From Actinocorallia longicatena (GTDB taxonomy: Bacteria; Actinomycetota; Actinomycetes; Streptosporangiales; Streptosporangiaceae): 64,000 nt of DNA. This document shows, piece after piece, positions 45,497 to 53,394 of this stretch. The position numbers and the translations under genes were made by a program. The stretch's first letter is position 1, and each line of letters starts with the position of its first letter. The stretch covers positions 27,426-91,425 of the forward strand of contig NZ_BAAAUV010000028.1 in NCBI RefSeq assembly GCF_039534125.1, in the 5' to 3' direction. The notes below the pieces were generated by a model. It saw only the letters and a program-made list of their open reading frames with translations, searched no databases and had not been told where the DNA came from.

Positions 45497-46293
45497 AGCT
45501 TGCCCACCACGGTCGCCAGGAGGCGTCCCATGCGCTCGGCTGCGTTCCGCCCGGCCTCGAGGACCTCCTGGTGGTCGAGCAGCGCGTCGGACAGGCCCGC
45601 CGCGATGTTCGTCACCAGGGAGATGCCCAGCACCTCGGCGCCGGCCTCCCGGGCCGCGATCGCCTCCAGGACGGTCGACATGCCGATCATGTCCGCGCCC
45701 AGGGTGCGGAGCATGCGGATCTCGGCCGGGGTCTCGTAGGTCGGGCCGCGGAAGGCCGCGTAGACGCCCTCGGCGAGGGTCGGGTCGACCTCCAGGGCGA
45801 GGGCGCGCAGCCGCTTGGAGTACACCTCGCTGAGGTCGAGGAAGGTCGTGCCGGTCAGCGGGTTCGCGCCCGACATGTTGAGATGGTCGCTGATCAGCAC
45901 GGGGTCGCCGATGCTCTGCGTCTCCGGGCGCAGGCCGCCCGCCGCGTTCGTCAGCACGACGGTCTCGACCCCGGCGGCCAGCGCGGTGCGGATCCCGTGG
46001 ACGACCGGGTCCACGCCGCGGCCCTCGTACAGGTGCGTGCGTCCCAGGAACACCAGCGCGTTCTTGTCGCCCACCCGGAGCGTGCGGACCTTGCCGCCGT
46101 GCCCCTGGACGGCCGGGGCCGTGAAACCGGGCAGCTCGGCGAACGGGATCTCGTGGACCGCCTCCCCGATGACGTCGGCGGCGGGGACCCAGCCGGAGCC
46201 CATGACCAGGGCGACGTCGAAACGGTCGAAGGTGCGGGCGGTCAGCGCCGCGGCGGCCTCACGGGCGAGTTCATATGGGTTGTTCTGCACCAC
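45493..46293 (-). CDS. deoD: Purine nucleoside phosphorylase
   Basis: 266-residue trimeric-type (PNP-I) enzyme splitting purine nucleosides with phosphate into base and ribose 1-phosphate. Visible are the phosphate loop VALVMGSGWVPAA, GHGGKVRTLRVG, the base pocket NAAGGLRPE and SDHLNMSGANPLTG, and the C-terminal TVLEAIAAREAGAEVLGISLVTNIAAGLS. Tandem GTG GTG at the start leaves the exact first residue uncertain. It is coupled to the mutase through a 4-bp overlap; both products then feed central metabolism. The nucleoside importer and cdd-deoA-add lie 5-10 kb away. Confidence 0.95.
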   Translation of the reverse strand: MVQNNPYELAREAAAALTARTFDRFDVALVMGSGWVPAADVIGEAVHEIPFAELPGFTAPAVQGHGGKVRTLRVGDKNALVFLGRTHLYEGRGVDPVVHGIRTALAAGVETVVLTNAAGGLRPETQSIGDPVLISDHLNMSGANPLTGTTFLDLSEVYSKRLRALALEVDPTLAEGVYAAFRGPTYETPAEIRMLRTLGADMIGMSTVLEAIAAREAGAEVLGISLVTNIAAGLSDALLDHQEVLEAGRNAAERMGRLLATVVGKL

Positions 46294-46319
46294 CCCAGGT
46301 TAACCACTCTTGTAGAGAA

Positions 46320-46778
46320 CTACAGTTCGGTGCCCAGGGTGTCGCAGGGACGGGAGCGCAGCTCCTTGACGTAGTCCTCGGGCGCTCCGGCCTTCTCGGC
46401 GGCGTCGGCGATGATCCCCAGGAACCGGGCGCTGGGCAGGCCGCCCTCCCAGGCGTTGAGCACGTAGATCCAGGCGAGCTCCTCGCCGAACAGGGTCTGC
46501 ACCCGGATGCGGATCTTCGTGTAGTGGCCGAGCTCGTGACCCTCCCACTCGTCCAGGGCCTGCTCGTCGGACTCGGTGACGTCGTACAAAGCGACGAACA
46601 CGTGCGAGTCGGGATCCTCGACGACGGTCGCCAGAGCGCCGTCCCAGCCGATCTCCTCGCCGCCGAAGGTCAGGCGCCAGCCCGGAAGCCAGCCGACCTC
46701 CCGCAGGGGAGAGTGCGGCGCCCGCTGAGCCATCTGCTCGGGGTCCATGTTGGAGGCGTACGCCGCATAGAGAGCCAC
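46320..46778 (-). CDS. Gamma-glutamylcyclotransferase-like protein
   Basis: 152 residues of the GGCT/AIG2-like fold. The substrate loop reads ALYAAYASNMDPEQM and is followed by LTFGGEEIGWDGALATVVEDP. The candidate catalytic Glu is in DEWEGHEL and the C-terminus ends SRPCDTLG. The expected reaction is cyclisation of gamma-glutamyl groups to 5-oxoproline, though many bacterial members have no assigned substrate. The GTG at 46778 was chosen because the family starts at ALYAAYASN; the ATG at 46805 adds nine residues without a clear ribosome-binding site. Divergent from lpdA (about 45 bp). Confidence 0.82.
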   Translation of the reverse strand: MALYAAYASNMDPEQMAQRAPHSPLREVGWLPGWRLTFGGEEIGWDGALATVVEDPDSHVFVALYDVTESDEQALDEWEGHELGHYTKIRIRVQTLFGEELAWIYVLNAWEGGLPSARFLGIIADAAEKAGAPEDYVKELRSRPCDTLGTEL

Positions 46779-46823
46779 GTTGACCAAGAGTACCGGCCCG
46801 GGCATGGCGTTCTGTGGGAAAGA

Positions 46824-48221
46824 ATGGGTGATGTGAGCACGCGGATCGTCATTTTGGGTGGAGGACCGGGCGGCTACGAGGCCGCGCTGGTCGCGGCACG
46901 GCTGGGCGCGGACGTCACCGTGGTCGAACGGGACGGGCCCGGCGGGGCCTGTGTCCTGTACGACTGCGTGCCCTCCAAGACGCTGATCGCGACCTCCGTC
47001 CGCATGTCGGTGCTCTCGGAGTCCTCCGAGCTGGGCGTGCGGTTCGACGGCGGCCCCGACGGGGTCGTCGGCAACGTGCGCTCCGACCTGCCGCTGATCA
47101 ACAAGCGGGTGAAGGAACTCGCGCGCATCCAGTCCTTCGACGTCGCCGAGCGGCTGGGCTATGAGGAGATCAAGATCGTCCGCGGGGACGGGAGGCTCGA
47201 CGGCGCCCGCGCGGTGGTCGTCGGCGACGACCGGATCGAGGCCGATGTGATCCTCGTCGCCACCGGCGCGACCCCCCGGGTGCTCCCGGGCGCGGAGCCC
47301 GACGGCGAGCGGATCCTCAACTGGCGCCAGCTCTACGACCTCGACGAGCTCCCCTCCGACCTGATCGTCGTCGGCTCCGGTGTGACCGGTGCCGAGTTCG
47401 CGGGCGCCTACCTGGGCCTCGGCTCGAAGGTGACCCTCGTCTCCTCGCGTGACCGGATCCTGCCGTCGCAGGACGCCGAGGCCGCCTCCGTCCTCGAGGA
47501 CGTCTACCGGCGGCGCGGCATGAACGTCATGGGACGGTCGCGGGCCGGGCGCGTCGAGCGTCACGGGGACGGGGTGGTGGTCACCCTGGAGGACGGCCGC
47601 AAGGTCTACGGCTCGCACTGCCTCATGACCGTCGGCATGGTCCCCAACACCCGCGGCATCGGGCTGGAGGCCGCCGGGGTGCGGCTGGCGCGCGGCGGCT
47701 ACGTCGAGACCGACAAGGTCTCGCGCACGAGCGTCCCGAACATCTACGCGGCGGGCGACTGCACCGGCATCCTCGCCCTCGCCTCCGTGGCCGCCATGCA
47801 GGGCCGCATCGCGATGTGGCACGCGCTCGGCGAGGCCGTCCAGCCGCTCAAGCTCGGCTGGGTCTCCAGCAACATCTTCACCGACCCCGAGGTCGCCTCG
47901 GTCGGCGTCACCCAGCAGATGGTCGACTCCTGCGAGGTCGACGCCCGCACCGTGATGCTCCCGCTGAACACCAACGCCCGGGCCAAGATGCAGGGCTTCG
48001 GCGACGGGTTCATCAAGCTGTTCTGCCGCCGCTCGACCGGCATCGTGCTCGGCGGCGTCATCGTCGCGCCGCGCGCCAGTGAGCTGATCATGGCGCTCTC
48101 CGTGGCGGTCCAGCAGCACCTCACGGTCGACCAGCTCGCCCACACCTTCACCGTGTACCCGTCGCTGTCCGGCAGCATCCAGGAAGCCGCCAACCGGCTC
48201 ACCACCGACAGCGAGTTCTGA
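46824..48221 (+). CDS. lpdA: Flavoprotein disulfide reductase, LpdA-type (NAD(P)H-quinone dehydrogenase)
   Basis: 465 residues. FAD loop GGGPGGYEAALVAARLG, NAD(P)H loop VVGSGVTGAEFAGAYLGLG, and the second FAD motif NIYAAGDCTG. The redox disulfide C-x4-C is intact (ACVLYDCVPSK). The C-terminal catalytic His-Glu pair of lipoamide dehydrogenases (HAHPTLSE-like) is absent; here it reads YPSLSGS, as in mycobacterial LpdA (Rv3303c), which is a quinone reductase with weak or no lipoamide activity. The M. tuberculosis protein lacks the first cysteine, so the intact pair here is notable. ATG 46824 or in-frame GTG 46833 could start it. Confidence 0.92.
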   Translation: MGDVSTRIVILGGGPGGYEAALVAARLGADVTVVERDGPGGACVLYDCVPSKTLIATSVRMSVLSESSELGVRFDGGPDGVVGNVRSDLPLINKRVKELARIQSFDVAERLGYEEIKIVRGDGRLDGARAVVVGDDRIEADVILVATGATPRVLPGAEPDGERILNWRQLYDLDELPSDLIVVGSGVTGAEFAGAYLGLGSKVTLVSSRDRILPSQDAEAASVLEDVYRRRGMNVMGRSRAGRVERHGDGVVVTLEDGRKVYGSHCLMTVGMVPNTRGIGLEAAGVRLARGGYVETDKVSRTSVPNIYAAGDCTGILALASVAAMQGRIAMWHALGEAVQPLKLGWVSSNIFTDPEVASVGVTQQMVDSCEVDARTVMLPLNTNARAKMQGFGDGFIKLFCRRSTGIVLGGVIVAPRASELIMALSVAVQQHLTVDQLAHTFTVYPSLSGSIQEAANRLTTDSEF

Positions 48222-48300
48222 GCGGAACTTCGGGGCCGGTCCCCCGCCGACGCGTTAGACTCCCCGGCGCGAACTAGATCATTTACGGCGGGAGTCCGGC

Positions 48301-49056
48301 ATGCTCGGTGCACTGCGTTCGATCGTCCTCGCCGGTGGCTGCGTCCTCGCCCTGACCTCGTGCGGAGGCGGCGGCGAACCCGCGACGAAGCTGCCCGGCG
48401 GGCTGAGCGGCGGTCCCACGGCGTCGGCGAAGGCCACCGCGATCCCGGACAGGACCGGCAAGGAATGGCTGAAGGCCTCCAGCGCCGCCTTCGTCAAGGT
48501 GCCCCAGGTGCACGTGAAGGGGTCGATCGGCACCGGCACGGACAAGATCGCCCTGGACCTCTACATCGCGGGCAAGGACGCCAAGGGCGTCATCGTCGGC
48601 CCGTTCGGCAAGAAGCCCGCGAAGATCGGCATGATCAGGCTCAACGGCAAGCTGTACCTCCGCGCCCCCGAGGCCTGGACCCAGATGGGCATGCCCGCGA
48701 GCGCGGCGAAGTTCAAGGACCGCTGGTTCGTCGCTCCCCCCGAGAGCGTGAAGGCCTTCGCCCCGATGGCCGCCTTCACCACCCTCCAGGGCCTCAATCA
48801 GACCTTGCTCGTGCCCGCCCCGAAGGACATCCTCAAGGTCATGAAGCCCGCCACCTACAAGGGTTCGACCGTCATCCACCTCCGGGACGGAATCCCCGAC
48901 TCCCGCGCCGGCATGTACCTGGCCTCAGTAGGCGACCCCCTCCCCCTCATCATGACCGACCCCGACTCCAAGACCAAGATCACCTTCTCCTACCCCGACC
49001 CCATCGGCATCGCCCCGCCCCCCAAGCCGCTGACCCTCCCCAAGACCACCGCATGA
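48301..49056 (+). CDS. Putative lipoprotein (LppX/LolA-like fold)
   Basis: 251 residues with signal peptide and lipobox LTSC. The mature part, after a Pro/Ala spacer, has the alternating strands of LppX/LprG-like or LolA-like lipoproteins (VHVKGSIGTGTDKIALDLYIAGKDAKGVI, MIRLNGKLYLRAPEAW). Such folds bind lipids, but no ligand can be named. ATG 48301 was chosen as the start of the signal peptide. Convergent with the next gene. Confidence 0.75.
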   Translation: MLGALRSIVLAGGCVLALTSCGGGGEPATKLPGGLSGGPTASAKATAIPDRTGKEWLKASSAAFVKVPQVHVKGSIGTGTDKIALDLYIAGKDAKGVIVGPFGKKPAKIGMIRLNGKLYLRAPEAWTQMGMPASAAKFKDRWFVAPPESVKAFAPMAAFTTLQGLNQTLLVPAPKDILKVMKPATYKGSTVIHLRDGIPDSRAGMYLASVGDPLPLIMTDPDSKTKITFSYPDPIGIAPPPKPLTLPKTTA

Positions 49057-49073
49057 ACGCCTGACGCCGTCCC

Positions 49074-49625
49074 CTACCGAGGTGCGGTCCACCGGGGGCC
49101 GGGGCGCAGGGAGCGTTCGGCGGGCGTGAAGAGGATCCAGCCGTTCAGGCCCAGCCAGACGAGCGCGGACATGGTCTGCGCGTCGCTCCGCCACGCGAAA
49201 CGCGCCCTCACCTCGCTCCACCGCGGGCCTCGGGAGTGCTGCCGCAGATAGGCGTCCACGAATTCGGCGATCTCCCGCTCCCGCCCCGCGACGAGACGGG
49301 CCCCCCGCCTCCTCGCCCGTGCCACCTCCCCTTCCGGGACGCCCGCGCGCACCAGCCACACGGGCGTTCTTCCCGTTCCGGTCTCCACCCGTGACGTCAG
49401 GTGCCAGCCGCCGCAGGTGCCACAGGAGTAGGCGCTGGCCGGCGGGGAACGGCCGAAGGCGTCACCCAGGCCTCGCGCCACGCGCCGCTCCACCTGGGAC
49501 AGCGCGGCGGCCGCCGCCTTCTCGGTAGAAAAGCCGATCTTCCGGCACTCCACGACGTACCGGTGCCTCACCCCGGGGAAGCGGACGACCGTCCGCTTCC
49601 GCACCTCACGACGCCGCTCGCCCAC
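49074..49625 (-). CDS. Hypothetical protein with CxxC-GGWHLT motif and wHTH-like C-terminus
   Basis: 183 residues, strongly basic. The N-terminal half has a short strand-helix part (YVVECRKIGFSTEKAAAAALSQV), then a CSCGTCGGWHLT-type zinc-ribbon-like knuckle (the visible Cys pair is C-G-T-C). Basic phage- and plasmid-type proteins often carry such YxCxxCGGWHLT motifs. The C-terminal 80 residues (EIAEFVDAYLRQHSRGPRWSEVRARFAW and after) look like a winged helix. Nucleic-acid binding is likely, function unknown. GTG 49625 is the longest sensible start. Confidence 0.65.
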   Translation of the reverse strand: MGERRREVRKRTVVRFPGVRHRYVVECRKIGFSTEKAAAAALSQVERRVARGLGDAFGRSPPASAYSCGTCGGWHLTSRVETGTGRTPVWLVRAGVPEGEVARARRRGARLVAGREREIAEFVDAYLRQHSRGPRWSEVRARFAWRSDAQTMSALVWLGLNGWILFTPAERSLRPGPRWTAPR

Positions 49626-49793
49626 CGGTTCAGGATGGACGCCGTGGATCTCGCCTCGGGCACGGTTCGCGGACGAGCAAGTCGCGGTGCGGTCGGCGGC
49701 CCGGGGAATTGACCAAGTACGGAGGTCCGGGGGCGGGCATCGGTCACATACTTGGATTTAAGGGAGTTTTCGCCCGCTCGGAGGGAGTGGGAC

Positions 49794-50147
49794 ATGCTCG
49801 GGGGATTGATGATGGCCGCCGTGATGGCGGTGGCTCCGGTCGGGGCGGCGGGGGCCGAAGCCGGTGGGAAGTACTACGTGTACGAGGATCTGTCGCTCGG
49901 CGGGTATTCCGACACCGTGGACAGTCTGGACGTCACCGTGCACCGGGCCGATACGGGGAAGACGCTCCGGTACATCGAGGTGTGTCTTCAGCGGCAGGAG
50001 GACGATCACGTCTCGACGCGGTCGTGTCACAAGACCGACGCGTGGGGGCACACCAACTGGAAGATCTATCAGGGGCGGCTCTACCGGATTCATGTGACGG
50101 CGACGCAGTACCACCATCCGGACTATTCGGAGTGGTTCTGGGGGTGA
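49794..50147 (+). CDS. Small secreted protein with a CNA/transthyretin-like fold (putative)
   Basis: 117 residues from ATG 49794, which follows a strong GGAGGGAG site; the signal peptide is MAAVMAVAPVGAAGA. The mature part is beta-rich (VYEDLSLGGYSDTVDSLDVT, then VTVHRADTGKTLRYIEVCL) with two cysteines (CLQ and SCHK) that may form a disulfide, and ends with a Tyr/His/Trp-rich strand. It resembles peptidase-regulatory or transthyretin-like small domains in pattern only. Role unknown. Confidence 0.6.
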   Translation: MLGGLMMAAVMAVAPVGAAGAEAGGKYYVYEDLSLGGYSDTVDSLDVTVHRADTGKTLRYIEVCLQRQEDDHVSTRSCHKTDAWGHTNWKIYQGRLYRIHVTATQYHHPDYSEWFWG

Positions 50148-50154
50148 GGCGCGG

Positions 50155-50700
50155 TCAGGTGAACAGGGCGGCGATCAGGAGGGTCAGGGGGGCGAGCAGG
50201 GTGGTGAGGGCCAGGGGGGACCAGGTGGTGGTCGTGGGGCCCTGGCCGGGGCCGCGCTGGGCCGTCAGGTGCTCGATGGCGAAGGTGACGGGGGTGCGGC
50301 CGGCGAGTTCGGCGGCGACGGCCTCGGGGAGACGGGGGTCGGGCTTGGCGCGTTCGGCCTTGCGCTGGGCGCGGGGGGAGGCCTGGACGGCCCAGGAGTG
50401 GGTCTCGCCCTTCTCGTGGTGGACGGTGAGGGTGCGGGTGCCGTCGATCTTCGTCACGGACGACCACGGGGAGCGGGTGGTGCGCAGCGGGTTGACGACC
50501 GTCACCGCCTCCGCGTCGGCGAAGGCCTTCGGGCGCAGGCCCAGGACATAGGCGATGCCGCTGGTCAGCAGGAGGACCGCCGCCGCCACCAGGGACGCCT
50601 TGTCGCGGCCGCGGAACGCCACGTCGGCGAGGTTGAGCGCCGCGAGGGCGAGCCATGCCCAGGCGCAGACGGCGGCGAAGGTGGAGCGGAGCGGCTTCAT
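50155..50700 (-). CDS. Membrane protein with PH-like domain (bPH2/YdbS-like)
   Basis: 181 residues from ATG 50700. Two N-terminal TM helices (AAVCAWAWLALAALNLADV and SLVAAAVLLLTSGIAYVLG), then a beta-rich domain (VVNPLRTTRSPWSSVTKIDGTRTLTVHH) as in PH-domain membrane proteins, and a C-terminal TM (TTLLAPLTLLIAALFT). Function unknown. It lies beyond the terminator of the nucleoside importer operon. Confidence 0.7.
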   Translation of the reverse strand: MKPLRSTFAAVCAWAWLALAALNLADVAFRGRDKASLVAAAVLLLTSGIAYVLGLRPKAFADAEAVTVVNPLRTTRSPWSSVTKIDGTRTLTVHHEKGETHSWAVQASPRAQRKAERAKPDPRLPEAVAAELAGRTPVTFAIEHLTAQRGPGQGPTTTTWSPLALTTLLAPLTLLIAALFT

Positions 50701-50770
50701 GAACACCAAATTATCGTCGGTCGGGCAGTGCGGAAGGTGCCGGAAAGCGCGGGAACCGTGCCGGGAAGCA

Positions 50771-50808
50771 CGGACGGCCCCGCTCTCGGGCGAGTGCGGG
50801 GCCGTCCG
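50771..50808 (-). terminator. Terminator of the nucleoside ABC importer operon
   Basis: Perfect 13-bp stem (CGGACGGCCCCGC at 50771-50783 with 50796-50808), 12-nt loop, 10 bp past the last gene's stop on the minus strand. There is no U tract. Confidence 0.8.
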
Positions 50809-50818
50809 GCGTGAGAGG

Positions 50819-52102
50819 TCAGCTCTTGACGTACGGCTGGCCGTCCGCCGCTGGTGCCTTCACATGGCCGACCAGGCCCGCGACGGCGAAGATCGTCGCA
50901 AGGTAGGGCAGCATCGTCAGGAACGCCGTGGGCACCGGGGTCTGCAGCGGCTGGACCGCGTTCGACAGGCCGCCCGCGAAGCCGAACAGCAGCGCCGCCC
51001 AGAGCGCGCCGACCGGCGACCAGCGGCCGAAGATCAGCGCCGCCAGGGCGATGAAGCCCTGTCCCGCGGCCATGTTCTTGTTGAAGGAGATGTTCAGGCC
51101 GATCGTCAGCCAGACGCCGCCGAGCCCGGCCAGCAGGCCGCCGACGGCCATGTTGACGTAGCGGGTGCGGATGACGTTGATGCCGACGGTGTCGGCGGCC
51201 GTCGGGTGCTCGCCCACGGCGCGCGTCCGCAGGCCCCACTTGGTGTGGAACAGGGCCACGTGGACGACCGCGATGAGGATCATCGTCACGTAGACCAGGA
51301 CGTTCTGGTCGAACAGCACCGGGCCGATCACCGGGATCTTCGACAGCACCGGGATCTGGACCTTGGCGAAGCTCAGCGCCGAGTTGTACTTCTCCGGGTC
51401 GACCCGCATGACCCGCTCGTAGAAGAACCCGGTCAGGCCGGTCGCCAGCATCGTCAGCACGACACCGAGCACGACCTGCTCCACGAGGTACCGCTGGGCG
51501 AACACCGCCAGCAGCAGGCCCCACAGCGCGCCCACGAGGCAGCCCGCGATCAGTCCGGCGACCAGGCTGCCGGTCAGCGACCCGCAGAAGGACGCGGCGC
51601 ACGCGCCCAGCAGGAACTGCCCCTCGATCGCGACGTTGATCACGCCGGACCGCTCGCCGAGCACGCCCGCGAGCGCGCCCAGCACCAGCGGCACCGCCCC
51701 CAGGACGGTCGCCTCCAGGATCGAGGCGACGTTCAGGGTCTGCGCCGCGGTCGCCCACACCAGGAAGGCCAGCACGTAGAAGACGAAGAACAGCCCCGTG
51801 ACGGTCCCGTTGACCCGCTTCGACAGCGGCCTCGCCAGCTTGATCACGCCCATCGCGGCGGCCAGCAGGCACAGGACGATCGCGGTGGCGGCGGCCGGGA
51901 CGGTGATGTCCGGCGCCTTCAGCCCGGTCGCGGTCGTCAGGTTCAGGCTGAACTCCGACTTCACGCCGTCGCTGGTCCTGCTGCCGAGCCCGAAGGCCCA
52001 CAGGCCGTACAGCCCGAGGACGATCATCGAGACGCCGCCGTACAGGCGCCCCTTGCTCATGGCGCCGATGCCGGGCGCGGCGCCCACAGTAGCGGTGGCC
52101 AT
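50819..52102 (-). CDS. Nucleoside ABC transporter permease (NupQ-like)
   Basis: 427 residues, about ten TM helices of the branched-chain/ribose-type permease family (GERSGVINVAIEGQFLLGACAASFCGSL is the family EAA-like core). It is the second permease of a BMP-type importer. Start: ATG 52102 gives MATATVG and its first base overlaps the upstream stop (TGATG); ATG 52114 is an alternative directly after GAAGGG. Partners are the permease, ATPase and binding protein upstream. Confidence 0.9.
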   Translation of the reverse strand: MATATVGAAPGIGAMSKGRLYGGVSMIVLGLYGLWAFGLGSRTSDGVKSEFSLNLTTATGLKAPDITVPAAATAIVLCLLAAAMGVIKLARPLSKRVNGTVTGLFFVFYVLAFLVWATAAQTLNVASILEATVLGAVPLVLGALAGVLGERSGVINVAIEGQFLLGACAASFCGSLTGSLVAGLIAGCLVGALWGLLLAVFAQRYLVEQVVLGVVLTMLATGLTGFFYERVMRVDPEKYNSALSFAKVQIPVLSKIPVIGPVLFDQNVLVYVTMILIAVVHVALFHTKWGLRTRAVGEHPTAADTVGINVIRTRYVNMAVGGLLAGLGGVWLTIGLNISFNKNMAAGQGFIALAALIFGRWSPVGALWAALLFGFAGGLSNAVQPLQTPVPTAFLTMLPYLATIFAVAGLVGHVKAPAADGQPYVKS

Positions 52103-53394
52103 CAGCCGTTCCATCCCTTCGAAGCGAGCGCGGCGTCCCCGCTGCCGGAGCCCTTGAGCCGGAAGATCCCCCGCACCAGGGGCGGAGCGGCCACGAACAG
52201 CACGATCAGCGCCTGGATGACCGTCACGATCTCGATGGAGATCCCGGCCTCGGACTGCATCGACCGGCCGCCGGCCTGGAGCGCGCCGAACAGGATCGCG
52301 GCGAAGACCGTCCCGATCGGCGAGGCCCGTCCCAGCAGGGCGACGGTGATCGCTGCGAAGCCGAGGCCCGCGTCGATGTCGGGGGTGAGGGCGTTGTTGG
52401 CGTTGGCCGTGCCGAGCACCTGGGACGCGCCCACGATGCCCATCAGCCCACCGGAGATCAGCATCGCCATGATCTGGCTCTTGGCCACCGACATGCCCGC
52501 GGTCCTGGCGGCGGAGGCGTTGGAGCCGACGGCCCGCAGCTCGAAGCCGAGCGTCGAGCGGTTGAGCAGCCACCACACGAAGGCGACGGCGACCGCCGCG
52601 ATCACGAGGGCGAAGTTGAGGCGCAGCGACCCGCCGTCGGTCAGCCAGGTCAGCAGCTTGGGCAGCTTGGAGGCCTCCGACACCGACTTCGACAGGGGCT
52701 CCTGCCGGTCGGGGTCGCGGAAGGTGTCCGTGCCGATCAGGTAGGCGAGGAAGTACAGCGCCGTGTAGTTGAGCATGATCGTGACGATCACCTCGTGGGC
52801 GCCGGTCTTGGCCTTCAGCAGGCCGACGATCGCGCCCCAGGCGGCACCGCCGGCGATGCCGCCGATGACCGCGAGGATCATCGCCAGGAAGGTCGGCCCG
52901 GTGACGGTGAAGCCGACCCAGGTCGCGACGATCGCACCCATGATCAGCTGGCCCTGGCCACCGATGTTGAACAGGCCCGCCCGGAACGCCAGGCCGACCG
53001 CGAGACCACCGAAGATCAGCGGAACGGCCTCGGTGAGCGTCTCGCTGAAGGGCGCGATCGCCGAACCGACGTTCCAGGAGTGCGACGGATCCCAGATCGA
53101 GCCCTTGAACAGGGCGGTGTACCCCGTCGAGACCGCGTCCCAGGACGCGCTGATCGCGTCACCGGGCGAGGAGAAGAAGTAGGAGAAGGTGCCGCGCACC
53201 GACTCGTCCGACAAGATGATCAGGATCGCGCCGAAGAACAGCGCGAGCAGGATCGCCAGCAGCGTCACGACCCAGTCGGCCCCGTAGACCACCTGGTCGA
53301 CGAGCCTCTTGCCGAGCCCGGGACGCTCCGGATCCGCCGGCTTGCCGACCGGCTCCGAGGCGGTCGCCCCGGAGCCCTTAACCGTCTCACTCAT
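52102..53394 (-). CDS. Nucleoside ABC transporter permease (NupP-like)
   Basis: 430 residues with the permease core GGLAVGLAFRAGLFNIGGQGQLIMGAIVATWVG. Ten or so TM helices follow a short charged N-terminal tail. ATG 53394 was chosen: it has GAGG eight bases upstream, while ATG 53403 directly abuts it. It overlaps the ATPase gene by 8 bp, so all three importer genes are coupled. Confidence 0.9.
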   Translation of the reverse strand: MSETVKGSGATASEPVGKPADPERPGLGKRLVDQVVYGADWVVTLLAILLALFFGAILIILSDESVRGTFSYFFSSPGDAISASWDAVSTGYTALFKGSIWDPSHSWNVGSAIAPFSETLTEAVPLIFGGLAVGLAFRAGLFNIGGQGQLIMGAIVATWVGFTVTGPTFLAMILAVIGGIAGGAAWGAIVGLLKAKTGAHEVIVTIMLNYTALYFLAYLIGTDTFRDPDRQEPLSKSVSEASKLPKLLTWLTDGGSLRLNFALVIAAVAVAFVWWLLNRSTLGFELRAVGSNASAARTAGMSVAKSQIMAMLISGGLMGIVGASQVLGTANANNALTPDIDAGLGFAAITVALLGRASPIGTVFAAILFGALQAGGRSMQSEAGISIEIVTVIQALIVLFVAAPPLVRGIFRLKGSGSGDAALASKGWNG

